Below, piece by piece: positions 1 through 7,362 of a stretch of DNA of 59,857 nt (positions are counted from its first letter, which is position 1; every line of letters begins with the position of its first letter). Source of the stretch: Paracidovorax wautersii (GTDB lineage Bacteria; Pseudomonadota; Gammaproteobacteria; Burkholderiales; Burkholderiaceae_C). Both the position numbers and the translations under genes were made by a program. Under the pieces are notes generated by a model. That model saw only the letters and a list, made by a program, of their open reading frames with translations. It ran no database searches and had not been told where the DNA came from. The DNA lies in the NCBI RefSeq assembly GCF_900113035.1, contig NZ_FONX01000009.1:137715-197571 (forward strand), in the 5' to 3' direction.

Positions 1-185
1 GCTATCCACAAGCGCCGCAACGCCGCAGACCGCCCGCCGACGTAGCTGCCCTTCGGGTTGGAGCGAAATCGGGCGATTGGAGGCCCCGGCTGCTTGCATG
101 GACACCAGCCCATGCGGCGCATCCGAAGCATCCACTCATCCCGATTGCGTTCCAACGCGATCCCCTGCGAGATCGTAAACACGTT
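1..185 (+). repeat. 266-bp structured repeat, partial copy 1
   Basis: This is the right-hand 185 bases of the repeat seen complete at 6958-7223; I count 6 mismatches over the shared length. It ends in GAGATCGTAAACACGTT followed by CTTAG, exactly as copy 2 does. The first 81 bases of the element lie before the window. It contains one arm of the large inverted repeat (CCCGCCGACGTAGCTG at 33-48) and the near-palindrome around GCATGG/CCCATGC. No convincing gene lies in it; short open frames on either strand are by-products of its composition. Confidence 0.85.
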
Positions 186-293
186 CTTAGATTGGAGCAT
201 GCCGGCGGGCGGCTTGCCCCTGTGCGGCAGTGCCAGGCAGCCGGGGCCGATGGCCGTCCGTGTAGACTGCGCGGTTTTTTGCAACCGGCATCC

Positions 294-1022
294 ATGGCGC
301 AGCGACCCGATCGCACCCCCCTGACCGGTTCCACGCTCGTCCGCCTGCTGGCGGGGCTCATCGACCCGCAACAGCGGGTGCGCGATTCGCGGATGTCCTT
401 CGCCGACGCCTTGAACCAATGGACGGGCTGGACCGAATCCCTGGCCCTGTCCCAGGCGCTCGAACGCCCGCTGCCGGCGGGCCTGCCCGCGCCTTCGGCC
501 GACCGCCACGCGGCCGAGGCCGCCGAATGCCAGCGGGTGCGCACGTTGATGGCCCAGGCCATCGCGCGCGAGGTGGCCGAGGCCGGACGCGGTCCGCTGG
601 ACGCGGGCATGGGCTTCACGCCCTTCCGCCAGTGCCATCAGGCGCGCCAGCAGGCGATGGAAGTCGCCATCGGCCCCTTGCGCGAGCGCGTGCGCGCCGC
701 GCTGGCCGAACGCCAGGGCGAAGCCGCCCGGCTGGCCGCGCTGGACGCGGTGATGGCCGAGGTGCTCGCCGCGCAGGAACGGCGTCTGCTCGCCACCGTG
801 CCCGCGCTGCTGGCCCGGCATTTCGAGCGGCTCTGCGGCAGCGGCGCCGCCGATGCGGCAGCCGGCGAAGGCGCGCCGGCCCTGGACGAAGACGCGCGGC
901 GCGAGCTGTTCCGCCTCGACCAGCAGGCCGTGCTGGTGGCCGAACTGGAGCTGCGGCTGCAACCCGTGCTGGGGCTGCTGGCAGCCCTGCAATCCCCATC
1001 CTCCCCAGAAGGTGGACCATGA
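294..1022 (+). CDS. DUF3348 family protein
   Basis: A 242-aa soluble protein of the DUF3348 family, whose function is unknown. I chose the start at 294 because the protein then begins MAQRPDRTPLTGSTLVRLL, the usual family opening; the frame is open upstream to 192 but that part is low-complexity. It has no signal peptide and no membrane segment, and is mostly helical (Ala, Arg, Glu and Leu rich), which suggests a cytosolic adaptor. Its TGA overlaps the ATG of the DUF802 gene (ATGA at 1019-1022), so the two are translationally coupled. It is the first gene of the cluster DUF3348, DUF802, OmpA, DUF2894; conservation of that order in Burkholderiales is from memory. I infer a role with the membrane motor-like proteins encoded next to it. 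Confidence 0.85.
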   Translation: MAQRPDRTPLTGSTLVRLLAGLIDPQQRVRDSRMSFADALNQWTGWTESLALSQALERPLPAGLPAPSADRHAAEAAECQRVRTLMAQAIAREVAEAGRGPLDAGMGFTPFRQCHQARQQAMEVAIGPLRERVRAALAERQGEAARLAALDAVMAEVLAAQERRLLATVPALLARHFERLCGSGAADAAAGEGAPALDEDARRELFRLDQQAVLVAELELRLQPVLGLLAALQSPSSPEGGP

Positions 1023-4000
1023 AGAACAACGACAGACAGCATTCCTCCTCCTCTTCTTCTTCCTCCGCTTCCCAGGCCGGCGGCACCGCGGCCTTCGCCG
1101 CCGCCTTCGTGGCGGGGCTGCTCGTCATCGGCTGGGTGGCCTGGGGCTATGGCGCCGCCCACCCGCTGGCGCTGGGCATCACGCTGCTGATCGCGGGCTT
1201 CTACCTGCTGGGCGCGCGCGAGCTGCACCGCTACCGCCAGGGCACGGGCGCGCTCGCCGCCGCCCTGCAGGCCCCGCCGGCCGATGCCGCCGCGCTGGAC
1301 GGCTGGCTCGGCCCGCTGCCCGCCGCGCTGCGCAGCGCCGTGCGCCAGCGCATCGACGGCCTGCGCGCCGGCCTGCCCGCGCCCGTGATGGCGCCGTATC
1401 TCACCGGCCTGCTGGTGCTGCTGGGCATGGTGGGCACCTTCCTGGGCATGGTCGTCACCCTGCAGGGCACGGGCGCCGCGCTGGCGGGCGCCGATGGGCT
1501 GGCCGCCATCCGCGATGCGCTGTCCGCGCCGGTGCGCGGGCTGGGCCTGGCCTTCGGCACCTCGGTGGCCGGCGTGGCGGCCTCCGCCATGCTGGGCCTG
1601 ATGGGCGCGCTGGCGCGGCGCGAGCGCCTGCTGGCCGCCCAGCAGCTCGACGCGCTGCTGCCCACCGCGCTGCGCCCCTTCACGCCCCAGCATCAGCGCG
1701 AAGCCGCCTGGCGCCTGCAGGAGCAGCAGGCCGGCCTGCTGCCCACGCTGGTGGACCGGATCGGCGACGCCATGGCCGCCATGGAGCGCAGCCAGGCCGC
1801 GCTGGCCGAGCGCCTGCAGGCCGAGCAGGCCCGCTTCTATCGTGAAACCGAAACTGCCTACACGGGCTTGGCCGCCGCCGTGGAGCGCACGCTCTCGGCC
1901 AGCACCGCCGAAAGCGCGCGCCTGGCCGGCGCCGCGCTGCAGCCGGCCATCGAGGCCGCGCTGGCCGGCCTGGGCCGCGAAAGCGCGGCGCTGCAGACCG
2001 CGCTGGCCGACCAGGTGCGCCGCCAGCTCGACGGCATGGCCGGCCAGTTCGGCACCGCCACCGCCGCCATCACCACCCAGTGGACCGGCGCCCTGGCCGA
2101 GCAGCAGCGCACGAGCGATGCCGGCGCCCAGGCCCTGCGCGGCACGCTGGAAGAATTCACCCAGCGCTTCGAGCAGCGCAGCGCCGCCCTGGCCGACAGC
2201 CTGGGCGAGCGGCTGGCGCACCAGTCCGACGCGCTCTCTGCCCGTTGGGGCGAGGCCCTGGCCCAGCAGGCCGGCCACAGCGCCCAGCTGGCCGAGCGCC
2301 ACGAAGCGGCCCTGAGCACCGCCGCCGAGCAATGGGCCCGCCATGCCGAGGCGCTGCACGCCGCCGTCGAAGGCAGCCACACCCGCCTGCAGGCCGATGC
2401 CGCCGCGCAGGACGCCGCACGCCAGGCTGCCTGGAACGCATCGCTGCAGACTCTGGCCGCCTCGCTGCAGCACGAATGGCAGACTGCCCAGGCCGGCGCC
2501 ACCGCGCAATGGAAGGCCCTGGGCGAGACCCTGGCCACCACGGCCGACGGCATCGCCCAGCGCAGCGCCGAACAGGCCACGCAGCTGCTGTCGCAGATCG
2601 ACCAGCGCGCCGCGCAGGACGAAGCCCGGCAGGCCGCCTGGACGCAGTCGCTCCAGGCCGTCGCCGAAACCCTACGCACTGAATGGCAGGCGGCCCAGGT
2701 CCAATCCACGGGCCAATGGCATCAACTGGGCGAGACCCTGGCCGCCACGGCCGACGGCATCGCCCAGCGCAGCGCCGAGCAGGCCACGCAACTGCTGTCG
2801 CAGATCGACCAGCGCGCCGCGCAGGACGAAGCCCGGCAGGCCGCCTGGACGCAGTCGCTCCAGGCCGTCGCCGAGACCCTGCGTAGCGAGTGGCAGGCGG
2901 CCCAGGTCCAGTCCACGGGCCAATGGCATCAATTGGGCGAGGTGCTGGCCGCCACGTCCGACGGCATCGCCCAGCGCAGCGCCGAGCAGGCCACGCAGCT
3001 GCTGTCGCAGATCGACCAGCGCGCCGCGCAGGACGAAGCCCGGCAGGCGGCCTGGACGCAGTCGCTGCAAGCCGTCGCCGAGACCCTGCGCAGTGAATGG
3101 CAGGCCGCCCAGGCGCAATCCACGGGCCAATGGCATCAACTGGGCGAGCTGCTGGCCGCCACGTCCGACGGCATCGCCCAGCGCAGCGCCGAACAGGCCA
3201 AGCAACTGTTGGCACAGATCGACCAGCGCGCCGCGCAGGACGAAGCCCGGCAAGTGGCCTGGACGCAGTCGCTCGAAGCCGTGGCGCAGACCCTGCGCAG
3301 CGAGTGGCAGGCGGCCCAGGTCCAGTCCACCGGCCAGTGGCATCAGTTGGGCCAGGAACTGGCCCGCACGGCCGAGGCCGTGACCGCGCGCGCGGCCGAA
3401 CAGGCCACGCATTCGCTGGCGCAGATCGACCAGCGCGCCGCGCAGGACGACGCCCGCCAGACGGCCTGGACGCAATCGCTCGAAGCCCTGTCGGCCACGC
3501 TGCGCAGCGGCTGGGAGCAGGCCGGTGCCCGCACGGCCGAGCGCTGGGACGAGGCCAGCCAGGCCCTGGCCCGCAGCACCGGCCAGATCACCGAGGCGCT
3601 GGATGCGCACGCGCAGCGCACGCTGGGCGAGATCGGCACGCTGCTGCAGGCCGCGTCCGAGGCGCCCCGCGCCGCGGCCGAGGTGATCGGCGAGCTGCGC
3701 CAGAAGCTGTCGGACAGCATGGCCCGCGACAACGCCATGCTGGAAGAGCGCAGCCGCATTCTGGAAACCCTCTCCACGCTGCTGGAGGCCGTGAACCACG
3801 CCTCCGCCCAGCAGCGCGGCGCCATCGACACGCTGGTGGCCGGCACGGCCGAGCTGATGGAGCGCTCCGGCACCCGCTTTGCCGACACGGTGCAGGCCCA
3901 GGCCGAGCGCATGGATGCGGTGGCCGCGCAGCTCACCGGCAGCGCGGTGGAAGTCGCCAGCCTGGGCGAGGCCTTCGGCGCGGCGGTGCAGCACTTCGGC

Positions 4001-4225
4001 CATGCCAACGAGCACATGGTGGCCCAGCTGCAGCGCGTCGAGGCGGCGCTCGCCAAGTCGCTGGCGCGCAGCGACGAGCAGCTGGACTACTACGTGGCCC
4101 AGGCGCGCGAGGTGATCGAGCTCAGCGTGGGCGCGCAAAAGCAGGTGGTGGACGGGCTGCAGCAGGTAGCCGCCGCCCAGGCCGGCAAGCCGGCCCCGGC
4201 CGCCGCCGAGGCGGCGGGAGCCTGA
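1019..4225 (+). CDS. DUF802 repeat protein with MotA/ExbB-like membrane domain
   Basis: A 1068-aa protein. After a run of serines (residues 9-16) come predicted membrane helices at about 22-43 and 47-66, a cytoplasmic stretch, then helices at about 127-148 and 174-198. The last pair carries the MotA/TolQ/ExbB pattern (LLGMVGTFLGM then LAFGTSVAG). The remaining 850 residues are Ala/Gln/Glu/Arg-rich coiled coil with no further membrane segment. Residues about 462-875 are six units of a 69-residue DUF802 repeat, the middle ones nearly identical. The start at 1019 overlaps the upstream stop. The architecture (stator-like core plus long tail, followed by a MotB-like protein) resembles ZorA of the Zorya anti-phage system, but no ZorC, ZorD or ZorE is nearby. 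Family and membrane topology are well supported; a motor function is inference. Confidence 0.85.
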   Translation: MKNNDRQHSSSSSSSSASQAGGTAAFAAAFVAGLLVIGWVAWGYGAAHPLALGITLLIAGFYLLGARELHRYRQGTGALAAALQAPPADAAALDGWLGPLPAALRSAVRQRIDGLRAGLPAPVMAPYLTGLLVLLGMVGTFLGMVVTLQGTGAALAGADGLAAIRDALSAPVRGLGLAFGTSVAGVAASAMLGLMGALARRERLLAAQQLDALLPTALRPFTPQHQREAAWRLQEQQAGLLPTLVDRIGDAMAAMERSQAALAERLQAEQARFYRETETAYTGLAAAVERTLSASTAESARLAGAALQPAIEAALAGLGRESAALQTALADQVRRQLDGMAGQFGTATAAITTQWTGALAEQQRTSDAGAQALRGTLEEFTQRFEQRSAALADSLGERLAHQSDALSARWGEALAQQAGHSAQLAERHEAALSTAAEQWARHAEALHAAVEGSHTRLQADAAAQDAARQAAWNASLQTLAASLQHEWQTAQAGATAQWKALGETLATTADGIAQRSAEQATQLLSQIDQRAAQDEARQAAWTQSLQAVAETLRTEWQAAQVQSTGQWHQLGETLAATADGIAQRSAEQATQLLSQIDQRAAQDEARQAAWTQSLQAVAETLRSEWQAAQVQSTGQWHQLGEVLAATSDGIAQRSAEQATQLLSQIDQRAAQDEARQAAWTQSLQAVAETLRSEWQAAQAQSTGQWHQLGELLAATSDGIAQRSAEQAKQLLAQIDQRAAQDEARQVAWTQSLEAVAQTLRSEWQAAQVQSTGQWHQLGQELARTAEAVTARAAEQATHSLAQIDQRAAQDDARQTAWTQSLEALSATLRSGWEQAGARTAERWDEASQALARSTGQITEALDAHAQRTLGEIGTLLQAASEAPRAAAEVIGELRQKLSDSMARDNAMLEERSRILETLSTLLEAVNHASAQQRGAIDTLVAGTAELMERSGTRFADTVQAQAERMDAVAAQLTGSAVEVASLGEAFGAAVQHFGHANEHMVAQLQRVEAALAKSLARSDEQLDYYVAQAREVIELSVGAQKQVVDGLQQVAAAQAGKPAPAAAEAAGA
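2404..3645 (+). repeat. Tandem 207-bp coding repeat (six units)
   Basis: The landmark CGCGCAGGAC recurs at 2404, 2611, 2818, 3025, 3232 and 3439, a period of exactly 207 bp (69 codons). Units 2 to 4 are nearly identical in DNA, while units 1, 5 and 6 have diverged. Each encodes one DUF802 repeat beginning AAQDEARQAAWTQSL. Because the period is a multiple of three, gain or loss of units would change tail length without shifting the frame. Confidence 0.9.
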
Positions 4226-4229
4226 CGCC

Positions 4230-4898
4230 ATGCTGGGCCATGAAGAACTGGAAGGCGCGGGCGGCGCGGGCCTGGATGCCGAGGTGCCCGTCTGGGCCGT
4301 GTTCGGCGACCTGATGGCGGGCGCGCTGGGCGCGTTCGCCCTGATTCTGGTGGCGGCGCTGGGCATGCAGATGGACCTGAGCGAGCGCCTGAAGACCGAG
4401 CAGCGCCAGCGCGAGGCGCAGACCCAGCGCCTGCAGACCCTGGAGCAGGCCCTGGCCGGGCCGCTCGCGGGCGGGCGCGTCACGCTGGTGGACGGGCGCA
4501 TCGGCATCAGCGGCAGCGTGCTGTTCGCGCTCAACTCCAACGAACTGCAGCCCGAAGGGCGCCAGCTGCTCAGCAGCCTCTCGGGGCCGCTGACGAGCTA
4601 TCTGCGCCAGCGCGGCGAGATCCTGATGGTGAGCGGCTTCACCGACGACCAGCCCTTGAAGGACGGCAACCGCTTCACCGACAACTGGGAGCTTTCGGCC
4701 CAGCGCGCGCTGACGGTGACGCGCGCGCTCATCGAAGCCGGCGTGCCGGCCTCCAGCGTGTTCGCCGCCGCCTTCGGCGCCGAGCAGGCCGTGGCCTCCA
4801 ACGCCGACGCGGCCGGCCGCGCCCGCAACCGCCGCGTGGAAATGGCGCCCATGCCGCGCCCGGCGCGCAGCGATGGCGCAGCGCCCGCGGGGCATTGA
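4230..4898 (+). CDS. MotB-like OmpA family protein
   Basis: A 222-aa protein with one N-terminal membrane helix at about residues 21-45 and a C-terminal OmpA/MotB peptidoglycan-binding domain at about 90-210 (GFTDDQPL, NWELSAQRA, RNRRVEM). The membrane helix contains an acidic residue near its start (D27 in FGDLMAGALGAF), placed like the proton-binding aspartate of MotB or ZorB. It starts 4 bases after the DUF802 stop, which argues for co-translation. I infer that it pairs with the DUF802 protein as the cell-wall-anchored half of an ion-driven complex. The OmpA domain is certain; ion translocation rests on the position of D27. Confidence 0.88.
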   Translation: MLGHEELEGAGGAGLDAEVPVWAVFGDLMAGALGAFALILVAALGMQMDLSERLKTEQRQREAQTQRLQTLEQALAGPLAGGRVTLVDGRIGISGSVLFALNSNELQPEGRQLLSSLSGPLTSYLRQRGEILMVSGFTDDQPLKDGNRFTDNWELSAQRALTVTRALIEAGVPASSVFAAAFGAEQAVASNADAAGRARNRRVEMAPMPRPARSDGAAPAGH

Positions 4899-4913
4899 GC
4901 GCGGGCCTCTCCC

Positions 4914-5765
4914 ATGCAAGAGCCTTCCCCACCGGATGATGTCGCGGCCCCGGCCTGCGCCGAAAGCCCGGGCCATGCCGCGCCGGACGATCTGACGGCG
5001 CAGCTGGCCGCCTGGCATGCGCAGGGCGGCCATCGGCTGGAGCCGGTGCGCTTCGCCCTGGTCGAGGCCCTGGCGCGCCGCGCCGCCGGCCATCAAGGCG
5101 CCGTGCGGCAGGTGCTGGATGCGCGGCTGCAGACGCTGGCGGCCGACCTGCGCGTGCGGCTGGCCGGCCGTCTGGCCACCGAAGCCGCCCGGGCCGAAGC
5201 CGAGCCGGCGATCAGTCTGCGGGGCCGCCTGGGGCAGCTGGCGGATCGACTGGCCGGCGTGGCCGAGCCCATCGCCGCGGCATCCGGCCCGCAGGGCGCT
5301 GCACCTGCGCCGGCAGCGGCTGCCCCGGCCAGTTCGGGGCGGGGGGCTCGCTCGTCAGCGCGCCAGCGCGCGGCGGCTGCGGCTTCCGACGTGCCGGCGA
5401 TCACCGTGCTGGAATCGCCGCCCCAGGTGCTGCCCAGCATGGCAGGTTCGGGCTCGGCGGGGCCTGCGTCTCTCGAATTGGCGGCCGTGCGGCGGTTTCG
5501 CGGCACCTGGTCGCGCCTCTCGGCCGAAGAGCGGCTGCGCCAGACCCTGGCCCAGGTGCCACCCCAGGCCGGGCCCTTGAATGCGCTGCATCTGCTGCAT
5601 CGGGCGCTGGTGGGCATGCACGGCATCTCGCCCGAATACCTGCAGCACTTCGTCGCCCAGGTCGATGCGCTGCTCTGGCTGGAGCAGGTGCAGGCAGCCT
5701 CGCTGCCGTCGTCCTCCATCGCCCGCGCCAAGGTCCGGGGCAAGGCGGTGGTGCGCAAGCGCTGA
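4914..5765 (+). CDS. DUF2894 domain-containing protein
   Basis: A 283-aa cytosolic protein of the DUF2894 family, unknown function. The N-terminal half is helical and Ala/Arg rich, the middle (about 120-180) is low-complexity and probably flexible, and the C-terminal 90 residues hold the conserved part (ALNALHLLHRALVGMHGISPEYL, then LLWLEQ) and a basic tail. It starts 15 bases after the OmpA gene and closes the four-gene cluster. With DUF3348 it is one of two soluble partners whose genes flank the membrane pair. Confidence 0.82.
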   Translation: MQEPSPPDDVAAPACAESPGHAAPDDLTAQLAAWHAQGGHRLEPVRFALVEALARRAAGHQGAVRQVLDARLQTLAADLRVRLAGRLATEAARAEAEPAISLRGRLGQLADRLAGVAEPIAAASGPQGAAPAPAAAAPASSGRGARSSARQRAAAAASDVPAITVLESPPQVLPSMAGSGSAGPASLELAAVRRFRGTWSRLSAEERLRQTLAQVPPQAGPLNALHLLHRALVGMHGISPEYLQHFVAQVDALLWLEQVQAASLPSSSIARAKVRGKAVVRKR

Positions 5766-5813
5766 TCGCCTCGTGCTGATCGATCGCCCATCGCAGGGCG
5801 TCGCGCTCCGGGG

Positions 5814-6167
5814 CTAGCGCTTGTCCGGCGCCGGCAGGCCGGTGATCCAGGTGGCGAGCGCCGTCGCTTCGGTGGCCGAGACCTGCGGCTGGCGCGGCAT
5901 GATGACGCGGCCCCATTCCCCCACGCTGCCCTGGCGGATGCGGCCGGCCAGCCGCTCGGCCGCGCCGGGATCGCTGCGGTAGCGGTCGGCCACCTGCTGG
6001 AACGCGGGGCCCACGTAGTGGCGGACGACGTCGTGGCAGCGCACGCAGCCCTTGTCCTTGGCGAGCGCCAGTCCGGCCGGAGGTGGCCCATCGGCGGCCT
6101 GGGCCCCGGCGGGGCAGAGCAGGGCCAAAACGAGGCCGGCGGTGAGGGCGTTTGGGAGCCGTGGCAT
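5814..6167 (-). CDS. Small c-type cytochrome
   Basis: A 117-aa class I cytochrome c. I start it at 6167 (MPRLPNALTAGLVLALL), which gives a clean signal peptide cleaved after about AQA; the frame is open 30 codons further upstream. The haem motif is CVRCH, and a distal Met ligand is probable in RVIMPRQP. The length and the GSVGEWG motif are typical of small periplasmic electron carriers. It is convergent with the DUF2894 gene. The redox partner cannot be told from context. Confidence 0.88.
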   Translation of the reverse strand: MPRLPNALTAGLVLALLCPAGAQAADGPPPAGLALAKDKGCVRCHDVVRHYVGPAFQQVADRYRSDPGAAERLAGRIRQGSVGEWGRVIMPRQPQVSATEATALATWITGLPAPDKR

Positions 6168-6281
6168 GGCGTGGATCGTGGGAGGTGAGGCGGACTTGCG
6201 CCGGATGCGGGGGATTCTGACCCCAATCCGGCCGCGTGGCGTGCCCATCGCGCCCATCGCACCCAGGGCAACCTACACAAA

Positions 6282-6316
6282 AGCGCCCGGCGCACGTCAT
6301 GCGTGCGCCGGGCGCT
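6282..6316 (-). terminator. Intrinsic terminator of the DUF1090 gene
   Basis: A perfect 15-bp stem (AGCGCCCGGCGCACG at 6282-6296, complement at 6302-6316) with a 5-base loop. Read on the minus strand it is followed by TTTTGTGT, so it ends transcription of the gene at 6379-6813. Confidence 0.85.
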
Positions 6317-6378
6317 ATGGTCTTTGATGGCGGCACGGCCGCCGCTCACGGGCGGGCTGGCCGTTTCACGTCATCTTT

Positions 6379-6813
6379 TCACTGCGCAGGCTGGGCGGGC
6401 TTGCTGCTCTTGTCTGCCTGCGGCTTCTTCTTGGCGGGCGCCTCGCGCTTCATGCGCTCCAGTTCGGCCTGGGCTTTCTGCAGCTTGGCGCGGGCCTTGG
6501 TGGCATTGCCCTTGCCGTCCTTCTCGGCCGCATCCACGGCCTTCTGCAGTTCGGTCACCCTCTTTTCCTGGGTGCTGATGCGGCGTTCGCGCATCACGCG
6601 CTCGCCGGGCTCGCTGCAGCTCACGGCCAGCTCGCCCCGGGCGCGCTCCAGCGACATCGCATGGGCGTCCTTGCCGGCGGCCTTGGCGTTCTCCATCTCG
6701 CTGGTGAGGCCGGCCCGTTTCTGGGCGCAGTCGTCCGGGTCGGACGGCTGGGCAAAGGAGAGGGTGGAGGCCGACAGGGCGGCGATGGCGATCAGGGTGG
6801 TGGCGAACTTCAT
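6379..6813 (-). CDS. DUF1090 family periplasmic protein
   Basis: A 144-aa protein of the DUF1090 (YqjC-like) family. The start at 6813 gives a signal peptide (MKFATTLIAIAALSASTLSFA) with cleavage after about residue 21. The mature part has two Cys (DCAQKR and VSCSEPGE), as usual in the family, followed by a long charged helix and a Lys/Ala/Pro-rich tail. The function is unknown; I expect a periplasmic coiled-coil protein. A strong terminator lies 63 bases downstream. Confidence 0.85.
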   Translation of the reverse strand: MKFATTLIAIAALSASTLSFAQPSDPDDCAQKRAGLTSEMENAKAAGKDAHAMSLERARGELAVSCSEPGERVMRERRISTQEKRVTELQKAVDAAEKDGKGNATKARAKLQKAQAELERMKREAPAKKKPQADKSSKPAQPAQ

Positions 6814-6957
6814 GACGGGCCTTGTGAAAACGATGCTGCGCAGCATGCCGCCGGGCCGCGGCCGGCCTCGTCGGACGGCAGCGCGTCAGCGCGCAGGGCG
6901 CCGCCACGCCTGCCATACTCGGCCGGTGGGGCCTCCGCCGCCGGGCGCTGGCCTTAG

Positions 6958-7223
6958 AACGTGTTTACGATCTCCCAGGGGTCGCGCAGCTACGTCGGCG
7001 GGATGGGATGCAAGGCGCGGTGCGCAGTGGATAGCACGGCTATCCACAAGCGCCGCAACGCCGCAGACCGCCCGCCGACGTAGCTGCCCTTCGGGTTGGA
7101 GCGAAATCGGGCGATTGAACGCCCCGGCTGCTTGCATGGGCACCAGCCCATGCGGCGCATCCGAGGCATCCACTCATCCCGATTGCGCTCCAACGCGATC
7201 CCTTGCGAGATCGTAAACACGTT
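6958..7223 (+). repeat. 266-bp structured repeat with terminal inverted repeats (MITE-like), copy 2
   Basis: The complete element. Its ends are perfect 17-bp inverted repeats (AACGTGTTTACGATCTC at 6958-6974 and its complement at 7207-7223), each flanked outside by CTTAG (6953-6957 and 7224-7228), which looks like a target duplication. Inside are nested dyads: 16-bp arms CAGCTACGTCGGCGGG (6987-7002) and complement (7071-7086); 8-bp arms around 7027-7047; GCATGGG/CCCATGC at 7134-7153. No transposase is encoded. It fills most of the gap between the DUF1090 gene (ends 6813) and the sensor kinase (starts 7363). I see no other gene in that gap. Confidence 0.85.
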
Positions 7224-7362
7224 CTTAGCCCCGGCCTCGCGCGCCGTGCTCCAGAGGGATATCGAGGCAGGCTCCGGGCATTCACCATTAGACTTTCGCC
7301 CTGGCTTCAGGCCCAGCCCTGCCTCCGCTCGCCCATTTCCGTCCTGCTTGTTTCCCCGTTCC

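Noticed and set aside
1039-1070. Phase-variable tract (serine codon run in the DUF802 gene)
   Set aside because: The TCC/TCT run is a triplet repeat, so slippage would change length but not reading frame.
294-5765. Complete Zorya defence system
   Set aside because: ZorA-like and ZorB-like designs are present, but there is no ZorC/ZorD helicase or ZorE nuclease, and the soluble partners are DUF3348 and DUF2894. Only a distant architectural likeness is claimed.
6886-7288. Short ORFs on both strands over the 266-bp repeat (and their partner at 2-619)
   Set aside because: They follow the repeat's own sequence, recur in both copies, have no Shine-Dalgarno and run into unrelated flanks.
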